NCBI GenBank assembly: GCA_001600615.1
Contig: BCKK01000009.1
Span: 372,156-436,155, forward strand
Direction: 5' to 3'
Length of the DNA: 64,000 nucleotides
Source: Dioszegia crocea
Taxonomy: Eukaryota > Basidiomycota > Tremellomycetes > Tremellales > Bulleribasidiaceae
Shown here: piece by piece, positions 1 to 11,769 of the stretch
How positions within the stretch are numbered: position 1 is the first letter of the stretch
Layout of the letters: each line of letters begins with the position of its first letter
Program-made: the position numbers and the translations under genes
The notes under the pieces: generated by a model
Seen by the model: only the letters and a program-made list of their open reading frames with translations
The model's database searches: none
Told to the model about the DNA's origin: nothing

Positions 1-323
1 AAGCACCGACTAGGGTTCGCAGCTAGTCCCGAAGAGATTTGACGGAGAATATCGGCTGTTCCAGCCGCTGAATTCTGGGAGAAATCGGCAGTGTATACAG
101 TATTGTAGACTGTACCTCCTGATTTGGCAGCGAGGACGTTTCGGTTGATGGTGGTGAATCCCACCGAGGGTCCTTGGCGCTCGCCTGTACCTCGAGTGTT
201 TATGATGGTGTAGACTGCGCAGGTGGTTTGACGAGTGAGGAGGTCTACAGTGTCGGCGGGAGAGGGGACGGGGGTGGCTAGGGCCAAGCCGGCGAGGGCG
301 AGGGGAAGGAGAGAGGCGAGCAT
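1..323 (-). CDS. Cutinase-like esterase, N-terminal part (cut by window edge)
   Basis: The minus-strand frame opens with ATG and encodes a hydrophobic secretion signal (MLASLLPLALAGLALA). The mature part carries TRGTGERQGPSVGF and a downstream segment ending in DFSQNSAAGTADI. This is the N-terminal strand-and-loop pattern of cutinase-family alpha/beta hydrolases, closest to what is known of the cutinase-like enzymes of basidiomycete yeasts. Such secreted enzymes hydrolyse cutin, triglycerides and aliphatic polyesters. The nucleophile motif (GYSQG type) and the rest of the triad lie beyond the window, so activity cannot be judged. The frame is open to the edge with no intron in the visible 107 codons. 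A TATA-like element lies about 110 bases upstream. Confidence 0.85.
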   Translation of the reverse strand, partial: MLASLLPLALAGLALATPVPSPADTVDLLTRQTTCAVYTIINTRGTGERQGPSVGFTTINRNVLAAKSGGTVYNTVYTADFSQNSAAGTADILRQISSGLAANPSRC

Positions 324-1545
324 GTTGTGGTAGGGAAGAAGGGGTAGGTTGATATGGGTAGGGTCGTTAGGTGGTCAGAGGACCAATCGAGGGGGATAGA
401 GTTGTCAAGTAGGGTGGAGGAAGCGGACATCTTATATCTCCCACGCTCCGATCCACCACCACCTCTCGCTTACTTCCTCGCCCTAGTTACCGCCTCGGCC
501 CGTCTAGACCTCCTCAGCCTCGCTTAGAGAGGCGGAATCTTGAGGCGCCATACACGCCATACTAGCGTCCTCGTTTAGGCACAAGTTACCCCGCTAGCCT
601 CCATGGATCTGCCAAGTGGACTAGTGATCGCCATCCCCGATCTCATCAGATGTCGACATCATCTCGTTTCCGAGACGACTCAGAAGTCCGGGTCAATCAC
701 TGTCAATCATGGTTTGGTTTGCCTGAGGCCACTGTAAGTCACCATGAACCGCATCGTAATCCAGACGTTACTCACTCGAGTCTGACGATAGCAGTCGGAC
801 GCCCTTACAGAAACCGACGCGAAATGCCGATGACTCGTGACTCGTGACTAGCCAAGCCACTAGACTCTTTCATATCGATCGCGTGTGCAACACCGAGAAT
901 ACCGGAATCCAGCAAAGAGCGAAGTGCTGTCATAGCTGTTATCTTATCAGACAAGGTCGCGGGACGTCGACTTTCGGCGGCCGAAGAAGGAGCAGCCTCA
1001 CAATTGCCGATCGTCCCACACTTCCAGCGATTCTAGCTGACGAGATCATCTTTGGACATTCGAGATCTGAGTACAGTGTCCGTCTCATGTGACTCTGGCA
1101 TCTGCAGCCGCGCGCTAACGGTCGAGGACATGGGCGATGGGCCATACCGGGCTTCTGCTTAGCGCGATTACAACGCGTGAGAATTTGAAAGCCTGACCGG
1201 CTAAATTGTCTCATAGCCGGACGATACATTTGCATCGACGCGCAGGGGTACTGATTTGAGGCCTTAAGGCCCAAACCCCGCTCCGTCTACGACCCTGTAG
1301 CGCCAGAATGCACGAGAGCGGCCCTAGAGGTTGCATGTATGTGATTGAGTTGTACAATGTCCGTAAGGCCCGCGGGCAACCCTGCTGGGACCTCTCCCCC
1401 TTGACGTTCGGATCTTTGCAAAACTCAGCCATAGCAATATCTTTCAAAAAGATCCTCATACTATACAAGCTTTGTATCATATAGGATTCCGTAACATCTC
1501 ATATATACTAATCGTCTACCTACACCCAACCCCAAGAGAAACTGC
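324..1545. other. Intergenic region without a recognisable gene
   Basis: This lies between the start of the cutinase-like gene and the stop of eEF1B gamma. Short open frames occur on both strands, but none shows a domain, a splice pattern or family resemblance. It should contain the cutinase promoter and the eEF1B gamma 3' untranslated region. Confidence 0.5.
431..436 (-). promoter_or_regulatory. Candidate TATA box of the cutinase-like gene
   Basis: On the minus strand the sequence reads GAGATATAAG, about 108 bases before the ATG at 323. This is a plausible core promoter position for a fungal gene, judged on sequence and spacing only. Confidence 0.35.
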
Positions 1546-3374
1546 CTACTTGAAGTTCTTGCCGTCGGCCCACTCCTTGCCGTCAACAACCAAGTCCCAA
1601 GCCATGGCACCCTCGAAGAACGCCTTGTCCTCGGGGTTGTCAAGCTTGAGCTCCTTGTACTCGTATGACTCCCCTGTGGATGTCAGCTACATATTCCTGA
1701 CTTCATAACGATAGTCGTATAAAGAGCAACTCACAATCAGGGGCAGCCTCAACAACGGGCTTGGCATCTGGTCCTCGGAGGATAAGGGCACCGGAGATAA
1801 TAGAGTCGTTGGCCTTGCCGAGGACACCGACGGAACCGAAGAGGTACTTCCTTGAAGCCTCTAGACGGTTGAAGAAACCACCGACCTGTAAAATCAGCTT
1901 TGAGCTTCGCACCGTAGGAGCAAACAACTGACCTGGTTCGAAGACATGAAGACCTGGGTGAGCTCATCGTTGTACTTGAAGTCCACACGCCAGATGGAGA
2001 AGCCAGCCTTGTCGAACCTGTCCCATCAGCACAGTCCCCATTAAAGGCTTCTTCAGCCCACTCACTTCTCGTAGAACCACTCAAGCGAACCGCCAGCTCC
2101 TCGTGTCTCCAAGTTGGAGTACTGCCTCTTCCACTCCTCGAGGTTAAAGGCTGATTTTGGGAGGTCATCGAGGGGGTTCTTGGCCTTGGGCTCCTCAGGC
2201 ACGAGGGGCTCGTCGTCATCGTCCTCCTCCACAACCTCCTTCTTCTTGGGTGCCTTCTCAGCCTTGGGCGCCTTCTCAGCCTTAGGCTTGTCCTCCTTGG
2301 GCTTCTCAGCCTTTGCTGGGGGAGTGTAGGTGGATGTCTCAGTCATGGGGGGCTTGCCGTCGTCGTAGATGGCCTTGATCTTGTCCTGGTTGACATAGCT
2401 GCAAAGTCAGCTTGAGAAGCGCAATCCAGCCATACTCTTCGCAACTCACGTCTCGAAGTATCGGACAACATTGGGGACCTTGGCCCGGATGGAGGAGTCA
2501 ACCAGGCCAGAGAAGATGTGGCCGAGGGCGGAACCGACAAAGACATCGGCGAGGGTAATTCGCTCTCCGACCAACCATGTCTGGTTGTTGAGGTGGTTGT
2601 TGAGCTCGGTTAAGCGGGCGGTGAGTTGCTCAATGATGCCTGCGACGACCTAAATCATCAGCTGTGGCTTTGAAAACGTCGAAAGATTCAGCTGACTTAC
2701 ACCTTTGTGGTAGGGGAGGATGTTGTTGAATGATCGGAAAGCGACGGCGTGCTTGATGAAGAGCTGTCCTGTCAGTCTGGCTCCACAGGTACGAGGCACA
2801 CGTCGAAACTCACCTCCTGGTCGGCAAAGTATATCCATTGACGGACAACGGCCTCCTGCTTGGAGTCGGAGGGGATAAGGGTTTGGTTGGGGCCGAGCTT
2901 GGCGACTGTGATTCTTCAGCGCACGTCCTCGCGAGTTGGAACACAACGAGACGATAAAGAAAAGGTAAAGATCAGAGGTATGACGGTACCACCCGCCGGT
3001 TAATTGTCGACACATATCAATTAAGACAGGGATAACTGAAAAAGTAATGCTCATCCGAGGAAAGAAGAGAGGGGACACAGCAAACGGTATGAAGCGATAA
3101 CTTACCGTACTCGGCGATAGCTCCAGACTCGGAGAGGTTGAAGTCTCCATCCTCAAGGGCGGGCAGGTATCCCAAGGGGTGCTTAGCCAAGAACTCCTCA
3201 GTCTTCCAGTCCGACTTCATGCTGAATGACTTGTCGTAGTCGAGCTCAACACCGGCAAGGGCGGCAGCAGCGAGCACACGGCGAACACGGGGGTTGCCTG
3301 CAGGGTCAGGATGAGTTCAAGCAGGAACGTGTGGATAGGGACATACCGGCGAAACCAGTAAGTTTGGGTGCCAT
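1546..3374 (-). CDS. TEF4: Translation elongation factor 1-gamma (eEF1B gamma)
   Basis: This is the structural subunit of the eEF1B complex, which recycles GDP on eEF1A during elongation. The start MAPKLTGFAG leads into a glutathione-S-transferase-like domain (AKHPLGYLPALE, LSESGAIAEYG, LGPNQTLIPSDSKQEAV). A Lys/Glu/Pro/Ala-rich linker follows (KAEKPKEDKPKAEKAPKAEK). The conserved C-terminal EF1G domain then contains GGFFNRLEASRKYLFGSVG, ISGALILRGPDAKPVVEAAPD and the end WDLVVDGKEWADGKNFK. At least seven exons can be followed; the longest intron (about 200 bases, near 2905-3106) separates IAEYG from AKLGPN. The domain order matches the whole family. The symbol is the yeast paralogue name; CAM1 is the alternative. 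Confidence 0.95.
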
Positions 3375-3843
3375 TTTTGGTATGTCTGTGACCGTCAGCT
3401 TCGGGTCTTTCCTTCGGCTAAGCAGACAGCCTCTAGCTCACTTGCTGAAATAGAAGTTATAAGGATGAAAGGGATTGTATAGTCAAGAGCAACCTTTGGC
3501 TTCTCGAAAGCGCTACGGTCGCGAACTTTTAGGCGGACAAAGATGCCACTCTCTCGGCGTTATCCATTGTGGCACTTTTGCCACCCACCCATCTGTCCGA
3601 GCTCCACTTGCTGTGCTACAAGGCTGCAGGATGCATCGAATCCTATACAACGACGCATCGCCAGTTCGATGCAATCTAATAGTGGCTGACTTGACTACGA
3701 AACATGGAATCTGCCAAATCCAATGACCAGTCCCCTCGACCTGGGCGCCACAACTATCAAGCGCCTCGCCCCTCCGCATCCATTTCCAGCATCCGCCGTC
3801 TTTTAGGCGATCTCAGCCTCTGCACAGAGTTCTCATACACGCC
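3375..3843. other. Short intergenic region (eEF1B gamma promoter and USP 3' end)
   Basis: Apart from the probable leader intron at 3386-3441, no feature is recognised. Both flanking genes are on the minus strand, so this holds the eEF1B gamma promoter and the deubiquitinase 3' untranslated region. Confidence 0.4.
3386..3441 (-). other. Probable 5' UTR intron of eEF1B gamma
   Basis: Twelve bases before the ATG at 3374, the minus strand carries a GTGAGC donor, an internal GCTGAC branch-like element and a CACAG acceptor, 56 bases in all. Leader introns are common in highly expressed basidiomycete genes. There is no transcript evidence here. Confidence 0.5.
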
Positions 3844-6564
3844 TTATTTCTTCATCCTGTCATATACGCCCTGCTTCTTGTTTGCAAATCCTCCTTTACC
3901 TTTCCCTCCACCGCCGCCACCGCCAGCATTGTAGGGACTACTATTCCCTTGCGCTTTCGGTTTCCTATTCTTCTTGTTCTTCTTGCCCTTCCTTGGGGAA
4001 TCGGGACCGGGATGTGATGTACGAGGAATAGGCGATCCATAGAATGAAGCAGAGGGTATTGGTCTGGGAGCAGCCAGGCCCGAACTTGGCGTGGGTCGAG
4101 AGTTCCCATTCATCGAAGCACCAAATTGGGTCATTCTCGATGAATCATCATCGTCTTCCGCCGTCCGGTCCGATGGGGCTGGCGAGGGTAGATGAGTTTG
4201 CCGAGGGACATAGTTGCCATTCGGACGGACGGGTGTATGACCGTTGGACTGCGGTTGGGTGTCGTGGACCGAAGGGAAGAGGGGGGTGGTAGGATTGGTG
4301 GGTACGATTCTTTTTATCGGCTGCTTCATCGCGTCTCCCTGGGTTTGGGTCGGGCTCTGTGCCAGTCGACCTGACCCTGGCGGATTCTTTGCCGGCCGGC
4401 GAGCCTCCATCTCATTCTCCTCCTCCTCCGCCCTTTTCCGCTTCCCGGCCATGGCGCTAGACTCTCCATTAACCGCCACGCCATTCCCGTTCCCACTTCC
4501 ATTGGCATTCGCATGCCCACTCATCCGCGCTCCAGTCGGAATCTCCTCGCCTTCCGCCAGACGGATATAGCTGAGAAGATACGCCGTCTTGTCATTCTTC
4601 ACATCCGACAGACTGGAAGGTGACATATCCTCATCGTCGGCCTGATACCAACTCCCATTAGGTGCGCGGACATAGGCTGTATAGTGACCGAAGCGAAGTT
4701 CGGCACCGCGATGGCATGTAACTCCGAATAGGCGGTATTTCGTATTTGGCCCAGCAGTCTCCTAGGATCAGCTCAGAATTCCAGCTTGGTCCATAGTCAA
4801 AGGGCTTACATTCCGATCCACCATGTATGGCGCAATGTCCAGATACTCTTCAAACCCGATGTGCTGATTATACTTGTCGGCCCGTGCTTTCCCGTTCCAC
4901 GAATTATAGTTCATGCTGAATCGCTTCAGGTGGAGGGTCAACACAGGTGGTGCCTCGGCTATTCGGAAACTTTTCGTAGCGTTGGCTTTGCCTTTACAGC
5001 TATTATGCGTCAGCTTTCTCGATCCTACATCACCTAGATGTATACTTCGCAGCTCAAGGAGAAGTCTGCCTTACCTTTCGCAATGATACTTGTTATCGCC
5101 ATCAAGCTTATCATCCTTGATAAACCCCTGCAGCATAGCTGTCAACGTCCGCTTACCCGCCCCGCAATCTAGCGACAGATCGAGGAAGTGGTCGAATGTA
5201 TCAGACGGTTTCATACATTTAGAACAGACGACGCGGGATCGGACGCGACCGCCCCATAGACGATGGACCCAGGTGGTGTGTTTTACATCTTCGGGTAGGG
5301 TTCTGCGAGTCAGCTTAGCCCTGACTTTATGGATCGTTACGAGCACAAATCGCACAGGCCGGTGTGGGGTTTTGAGGGCTTGGCGAGATGCCCGCTCAGA
5401 ATGGATCTTAGACTCACTTTGATAAACCCGCCAAAGCGGTATTTTGTAAAGCATCACAAGCGAATCTGAAGAATTCATGTGTATCCTCCTGCCGATTCTT
5501 ACTAAACCCCTTCTTGATCACTGGCAAAATATCAGCTCTTCCCTTTTCTTTGGGGTGAACCTGTACTCACCTCCTAATTGCATATGGATAGCTTTTGGGT
5601 TATACGCCTTCTTTGTCCAATGATCCTGAAGCATTTCGCGCATGATACACAATAGACAGAACTTGTTGCTCTGAGACAGTCGACCTAGTCTTATCAGTCA
5701 CACACCAACAAAGCCTCAATTACAATACTCACAATCACCACTGAGATGGCCATACATCTCCCTGACGAATGGCGGGGTGTGCATCATTACTTGAAGTGTC
5801 GCATTGGCGTAACATGCCATACTTGGATTCCAAAGTCCAGCGGCCTTCCGACTGACAGTCTCGAGAGGCTTGGTAAAGCGCAAAGCATCATCTGGGATCG
5901 GAGCGTGTAGAGATCGCGAGGAGGCGCTGGTCTTGGCAGGAGCAGGTGTGGTAGATGAGGAAGCGGCAGGTGTGGTCGATGGACCGGCAGGGGGTAGGTG
6001 CCCGTTTGCTTTTTTGGTAACAGTGGCTGTTGGAGGTTGAGCGGAGGGTTTGGCGATTGAAGCAGGTGTGACAGCCGTGACAGACGTGTATTTCTTGCGT
6101 AGATGAGGGGGTGTCGAGGGTCCAAGGACAGGTCTTTGAGCCTTGGCCATATCCACCTTATCCCTCGTTTCCTTTTCCTTCTCCGCTACTTCCTTATTCC
6201 CCTTATTCCCAGTCTTCACCTTCTCAGGACTCTTCGTTCCCTCTACTCCGCCCCGCCTCATCTCCCGTTCCTCCCCCCCATCTTCATCTACTTCCCCTTC
6301 CTCCAACTCCGCCTTATCCGCCCTGACAACAGGCTCCAGCCTCAAGAGACTCCGAGGCGGACTAGGTGGACCCGGAAAGACCTCCTTCAAACCTGCTTTC
6401 GGCGCAAATGAAGCCCTTCCCACAGATTCTCCAAATCTTAAAGGATTGGCCTGAAGATCACGCAGGAAAGTCGATGATATGTGCGGTTGTTGATTGTGGC
6501 CATGACCATGGGCGGCGTGAGAGGTGGAGCCCATCGGTGGTTGCAAGGGGAGGAGGAGGCTCAT
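3844..6564 (-). CDS. Ubiquitin carboxyl-terminal hydrolase, USP36/USP42-like
   Basis: This is a C19-family cysteine deubiquitinase that cleaves ubiquitin from proteins. About 240 disordered Pro/Ser/Thr/Lys-rich residues precede the catalytic domain. The Cys box GLWNPSMACYANATLQ keeps the oxyanion Asn and catalytic Cys (near residue 251) but is divergent where most members read GNTC. Later exons carry RQEDTHEFFRFACDAL, GGRVRSRVVCSKCMKPSDTF with zinc-binding type cysteines, PPVLTLHLKRF, and the His box GHYTAYVRAPNGSWYQADDE. So Cys, His and Asp are all present. A low-complexity basic tail follows (Gly-rich, ends VYDRMKK). The start is the ATG at 6564; an upstream in-frame GTG is not a credible start. 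The TPPFV and SDTFDHFLDLSLD segments resemble USP36, a nucleolar enzyme, but orthology is inferred. Confidence 0.9.
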
Positions 6565-6906
6565 CCTTGCGCTCTGCACAATTCGGCGAGGGACAGAAAG
6601 GTAGAATAGGCGCGTATTGGCGCGTGACTATGTAGTGTACGCGATTGTACCGTTACTTGGAGCGATACAGGGTTGTAAGGGTGAAAAGTTGCAAAGTGGA
6701 TCCTGGACGCGAAGAAATTTGAATCTTTTCCCGGTGGCGGATTTGGCCGAGTGGCACCCAAAGGCGAGGGTGGGGCCTATGACCGAGGGTAGGGCATGGC
6801 TCATACGTTCAGGATTACTGCTAGATACTGACTTGACGTGAATGTACAGGGTGAGGGAATACCACGTATAGCCAGATACATCATACAACCCCCGGCGCTG
6901 AAGCTA
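6565..6906. other. Intergenic region upstream of the deubiquitinase
   Basis: No gene is seen. It lies between two minus-strand genes and should contain the deubiquitinase promoter and the isovaleryl-CoA dehydrogenase 3' untranslated region. Confidence 0.4.
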
Positions 6907-9080
6907 TTACTGCGCAATAACCTTCCCGCTTGCCTTCGCAAAGATCTCGTTGAAGCCTCTCCCAATCAACATCCGTCGAATCTCTTGCGTTCCCGCGCCG
7001 ACAGTGTATAATCTAGAGTCGCGGAGAAGCCTGCCGGCGTCATAGTCTGTAATGTGTCAGCCGGCTATCTCTTTATCTCCCTCAGGGCGCGGGCGCAGGC
7101 TGACCATTGATGTATCCGTTACCACCCTAAATTATCAGCCGGCGTCCTTTCAGATATCAACATTACTTACAAGGCACTGCTGAGCCTCCATCGCTACTTC
7201 TACAGCCCGATCAGAAGAGTATAAGATCGACCCAGCACAATCCTGCATCAATCAGCGAGGCACACTGAAGCGAGTAAGCAACACATACCTGCCGGGATAC
7301 ATTGCCCTGATCGCACGCTCGAGCGACCGCATAGGTATAAGCCCTAGAAGCCGAGAGCTTCGTATACATATCTAACCCATCAGCTCAATCTATCAGACAA
7401 GCAAAAGACGCACCCGCTAGTTTACCCTGCATGAGCTGCATGGTAGCGATAGGCTTTCCGAATTGATATCGCTCATGTGTATATTCAAGCGTCAGGTCCA
7501 TTGCGGCCTGCATGATTCTGCAAAGCATCAGCAGGGAAGTCCGACAGTCTTCACCAGAAGGGGTAAGGGGGGATTAAGATACTCACCCTAATGGTCCGCC
7601 CGAAAGAACAAGTCGTTCGAGGTCTAATCCCGACATGAGTACTGCAGCGCCCTTGCCGACTTCCCCAAGGACGTTTTCTGGTATGCATCAGCCAACGATT
7701 CTGGGTCTAAGCAGAATGGGATGAGAACTGACCCTCGGGTATTTCGACGTTGTCAAAGAAGATCTCTGCGGTCGGACTTCCTCTCATCTACCTCTGTCAG
7801 CTGGACGCTCCCCATCATCCGGCCAGAATTTGGCGCTCCCACTCAGACTCACGCCAAACTTATCAAGCCCCTCTCCAACTTCAAACCCTTTCCACTTCCG
7901 CTCCACAAGGAACGCTGTAATGCCTTTACTTGGCGGTCCCTCCTTGCTGGTCCGCGCATAGACAATGAACGTAGATGATACCGGGGCATTTGTGATCCTA
8001 GACAGATCATCAGCCTCATGCTCTCTGACAACGATCTGACCCTTGGAAATCTCGTTCCCCTTCTCGAGTCTCTTCCCACCTCTAGATGAGGACCATATCA
8101 AGTAGGTAAGCACTTACCAGCATTTACTCCCATTCAACACCCAAACCCCATCCTGCTTCTCCGCCTTAGTCTTCATACTCACCACATCCGACCCCGCATT
8201 AGGCTCCGACATGGCTAATGAACCGACGTGTTCACCCGTGAGGAGTTTAGGCAAGTATTTGTCTATTTGAGTCTTGGCTGCGATACATCAGCCCCCAGTC
8301 CCCTTTTGCTCAACACAAGTCACTCACTCCCCCAGCGCTTGAGCTGGTTCACCATCAGATTCGAATGTGCCTATGTCCATCAGCCCTTTCCAAGTAAAAC
8401 GAAGCGGGACTTACCCCATAGCTTAGCGCAATAGATGCCGAAGCCCTGCTCAATTCTACACATCAGCTCAACCCCTACCGTCAGCTGAAAGATCCCACCC
8501 TCCATAGCGACGGTATGTTCCAGATACCCCAATCCCAACCCTCCCATATCTTCGGGAACAGTCACGCCCAATAAACCCATTTCGCCCATCTTAGGGAATA
8601 GATCCTGAATTGTGTATCAGCATCTCTCGTTGCACAAGCGAAGGCAAGGGATCCGAATGATCAAAACTTACATCAGGCATTTTATTATTCTTGTCTATCG
8701 AAGCTGCTCGCGGTGCAATCTCCCTCTGTGCGAAATCCGCCACTACTTGGCGAAACTTCATGCAGTCAGCAGTGTTATTCAGTAGACTTCGAACGGTACA
8801 GCTCTGTAGTCGACAGGCGTCAATCGACCTGGAAGAGTCAACATACCTCATCCTGCTCCGGAGTCAGACCTGCCACAGCCGCATTGTATGATGTGTATGA
8901 GCGCCTGGGCAGATGAGCAAGCCCAAGGCTGCCTCTTCCAGATCTCGACTTTAGATGATTCAGCTGTAGGCCTTCATATCGAATTGTCAATCAGTCCCGG
9001 CTAGTAGTCGAACTCACGCTTTCCGCGCTAAAGGTAGTGGCGGTCCTTGCGACCCGGGTTGAGATTGTTCGTATGGACAT
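6907..9080 (-). CDS. IVD: Isovaleryl-CoA dehydrogenase, mitochondrial
   Basis: This FAD enzyme of leucine catabolism oxidises isovaleryl-CoA to 3-methylcrotonyl-CoA in the mitochondrial matrix. The N-terminus, [17 protein letters not shown], is rich in Arg, Ser and Thr without acidic residues, typical of a matrix presequence. Acyl-CoA dehydrogenase blocks follow across many short exons: [20 protein letters not shown], the hydrophilic FAD/substrate region, and [18 protein letters not shown]. In the known IVD family the Glu of the last motif is the catalytic base, and this position distinguishes IVD from medium-chain relatives. The C-terminus reads [20 protein letters not shown]. About ten small exons are needed. 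No partner gene of leucine degradation is adjacent. Confidence 0.92.
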
Positions 9081-9761
9081 CGAGTTCTGATCTGGCTTGA
9101 GTTACGACTTGTTGGCGATGGATTCTAGACTGATTGTGATCAGTGAGAGCGCGTAGGCAAATGTGAATATTGAATGTTGAGATGAAGCGGTTGGGTTGCA
9201 TGTGTCGGTTATGGCAAGTTCCGGCCGGCCGGATCAAGCGCAATCGGTCAACTCCGAGTGCTTTCAAGTCGATGCTCTCTTGCTCCAGAGGTGTCCGACA
9301 AGCGATCGCATCAGGCCATGGAACTTTGCAGTGTGTTGGCGGTTGAGCGCATTCATTTCCCAAAATATGAAACCCTACCAACGGGCAGTCTACAGAGAAA
9401 ACCTGGGAAGATCCGAAAAGCCCTCTAATTACAATAGTACCTAGAAGTACGGATAAACACAATGATATGGGTGGGTTGGTAGGGGGTGTATCTACAGATG
9501 CGGGAATTGAATTAATGCGGGTTGTGGGTATATAGGTATGAGTCTATGATGTTGCGAGTCTACTGGGCGGGGTTAATAAGATTATTGAGGTGGGGAGGGT
9601 GGAAGAGTTCTATGCTATAGGGTGCGTTGTTTTTGGGTGGGGGGGAAAGGGGACATGAGGTGGAGCTCATGTAGGGATCCTCGCGGATGACCCAAGTGTG
9701 GAGTGTGGAAGGGGGGAACGGTATATGGTACAATGGGGGAGAAAGGGATAACCGGAACCGC
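9081..9761. other. Intergenic region (IVD promoter, SAM synthetase 3' region)
   Basis: No coding feature is supported. The 9480-9750 part is G-rich on the plus strand (pyrimidine-rich on the transcribed minus strand), as expected for a 3' flank. A 144-codon minus frame at 9028-9462 overlaps the start of IVD and shows no family resemblance. Confidence 0.4.
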
Positions 9762-11340
9762 TTAGAATTTAAGCGACTTGGGCTTCTCCCAGTTGTAAGC
9801 CTCGTTACCGAAGTGGCCGTATGACGCCGTCTTCAGGTAGATGGGCTTCTGGAGGTCGAGCTCGCGCACTGCTAATCAGCACAAGCCCAAATATGTGGAG
9901 AACGAAAAGACTCACCAATCACTCCGGGTCGGAGGTCCCAGTTGCTCCTGATGATGTTGACGAGGTCGGCGTCGCTCTTGGTACCGGTACCGTACGAGTC
10001 GACGTAGATGGAGAGGGGCTCTGCGACACCGATGGCGTATGACAGCTGGACAAGGGCGCGCTTGGCGAGTCCGGCAGCGACGAGGGACTTGGCGATCCAT
10101 CGTGCGGTGTAGGCGGCAGATCGGTCGACCTTGGACCAGTCCTTACCGGAGAAGGCACCACCACCGTGCGCACCCCAACCACCGTAGGTGTCAACAATGA
10201 TCTTTCGGCCAGTCAAACCGGCGTCACCCTGGGGACCACCAATGACGAATCGGCCCGAGGGCTGAATGTGCATGATGGTCTTGTCGTCCAGCATGTTCTT
10301 GGGGATAACCTTCTTGACAACCTTCTCAATGAGCTCCGATCGGAGATCCTCGGTTGAGATCTCCTCAGCGTGCTGGGTGGAGATGACGACGGTGTCGACA
10401 CGGAGGGGGACGACAGATCCATCGGCCTCCTTCTTGTACTCGACAGTGACCTGGGTCTTGGAGTCGGGTCGGAGCCAGCCGAGCGAGCCATCACGACGGG
10501 CAGCAGCCATGGCCGAGTTGAGCTTGTGGGCGAGGGTGATGGTGAGGGGCATCATCTCGGGGGTCTCGTCGGTAGCGTAACCGAACCTAAGNGTCAGCTT
10601 TGTCTATAATCGCAGTACTTGGAACTCACATGATACCCTGGTCACCAGCACCGTGGCTCTCCAAGTTTCCGTGGTCGAGACCCTGGGCGATATCGGGAGA
10701 CTGCTGCTCAATGGCAACAAGCACGTTGCAGGTCTTGTAGTCGAAACCCTTGTCGGAAGAGTCGTAACCAATCTGCTTGATGGTCTCACGGACAACGGCC
10801 TGGAAGTCGATGTGGGCACGGGTGGAGATTTCACCAAAGACCTAAGTTGTCAGCGTGGCACAGGGCCCGAGCGCAAAATGGCGACATACCATGATCATAC
10901 CGGTCTTGGCAGCGGTCTCGCAGGCAACCTTGGAGAAGGGGTCCTTAAGAGTGAGCTTCATTCCACCGTCCTTAGAGGTCAACTTACCTGGGCGAGACAA
11001 GCATCGAGGATGGCATCAGAGACCTGGTCACAGATCTTGTCGGGGTGACCCTCGCCGACCGATTCGGAGGTGAAGAGGAAGCTGCGAGATCAGCGTCAGG
11101 TACTAGAAGCATTGAGCCTCCTTTGCGCCGCCACAGCTGGCTTTCATCCCTGACTGCACCCGCTGACCACTCTGATGACTCCTCAAAGCATCCCCATCAC
11201 GATGTCAACATCGACATCCGGAACGTGCGCAAAACCTTTTCCCCCAAACTTTTTCCACGCGCCTTCTCCAGCTCCAGAAGAAAAACTCACTGCCCGGGAG
11301 CGAGCTCGTGGGAAGCGGAACCGTTGGTAGCGATAGCCAT
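9762..11340 (-). CDS. SAM2: S-adenosylmethionine synthetase
   Basis: This enzyme makes S-adenosylmethionine from methionine and ATP in the cytosol and supplies methyl groups for most transfer reactions. The start [17 protein letters not shown] is spliced to the family hallmark [20 protein letters not shown]. Further exons carry [35 protein letters not shown], the Gly-rich phosphate loop GGGAFSGKD and the end [10 protein letters not shown]. Length (about 390 residues) and order match the whole MAT family. A single unresolved base (N) lies at 10592 inside an intron, between branch-like GCTGAC and the acceptor, so the protein is not affected. A TATAAA about 80 bases upstream of the ATG suits a highly expressed gene. 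Confidence 0.96.
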
Positions 11341-11769
11341 TGTGAATGAGTGTGAGTTGGAGTAGGGGAGTAGGAGGGGGAAGATATGGAGAGTGAAGAG
11401 AAGCTTGATGGGGTCGCCTTTATAAAAAGTCAGAGCTGGCTGGCACGATGGCGTGCGATTGCCTCCGTCCTTTCCCCGAGGACCCCGAAAATTTTCCCTG
11501 ACTGACAACGCACGGATCAACAACATGAAACTTGTGGGGCTCCGCAGCTTCGAGCGAGAAGGAGGTCAGGAGAAGATACCATGCACAGAGAAAGGAGACA
11601 GACTGCGATTGCCTCTCGGCGCCCGAGTGCACTCTCGTAGACTGTCAGAGATAGTCTCATTCATCAGATTTACAAAGATCCTTATACGGAAAATGTCCTG
11701 GGGAGCAACCCAAAATGTCCGCTGTCATAATACCCCAGCTACTACCGCCATCCTGCCCTCCCCTGCCAC
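11341..11769. other. Intergenic region between SAM synthetase and CPL1-domain gene A
   Basis: It contains the SAM synthetase TATA box and otherwise nothing recognisable. A 226-codon plus frame covering 11453-12133 runs antisense through CPL1 gene A and looks like a shadow. Confidence 0.4.
11419..11424 (-). promoter_or_regulatory. TATA box of the SAM synthetase gene
   Basis: The minus strand reads CTTTTTATAAAGGC, placing TATAAA 79 bases upstream of the ATG at 11340. Sequence and spacing fit a core promoter of a strongly expressed gene. Confidence 0.55.

Noticed and set aside
6565..6579. Five extra residues at the deubiquitinase N-terminus
   Set aside because: The upstream codon is GTG; eukaryotic initiation at the ATG at 6564 is far more likely.
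9028..9462. 144-codon minus-strand frame upstream of isovaleryl-CoA dehydrogenase
   Set aside because: It overlaps the first dehydrogenase exon in another frame, has no family resemblance and a leader-like composition.
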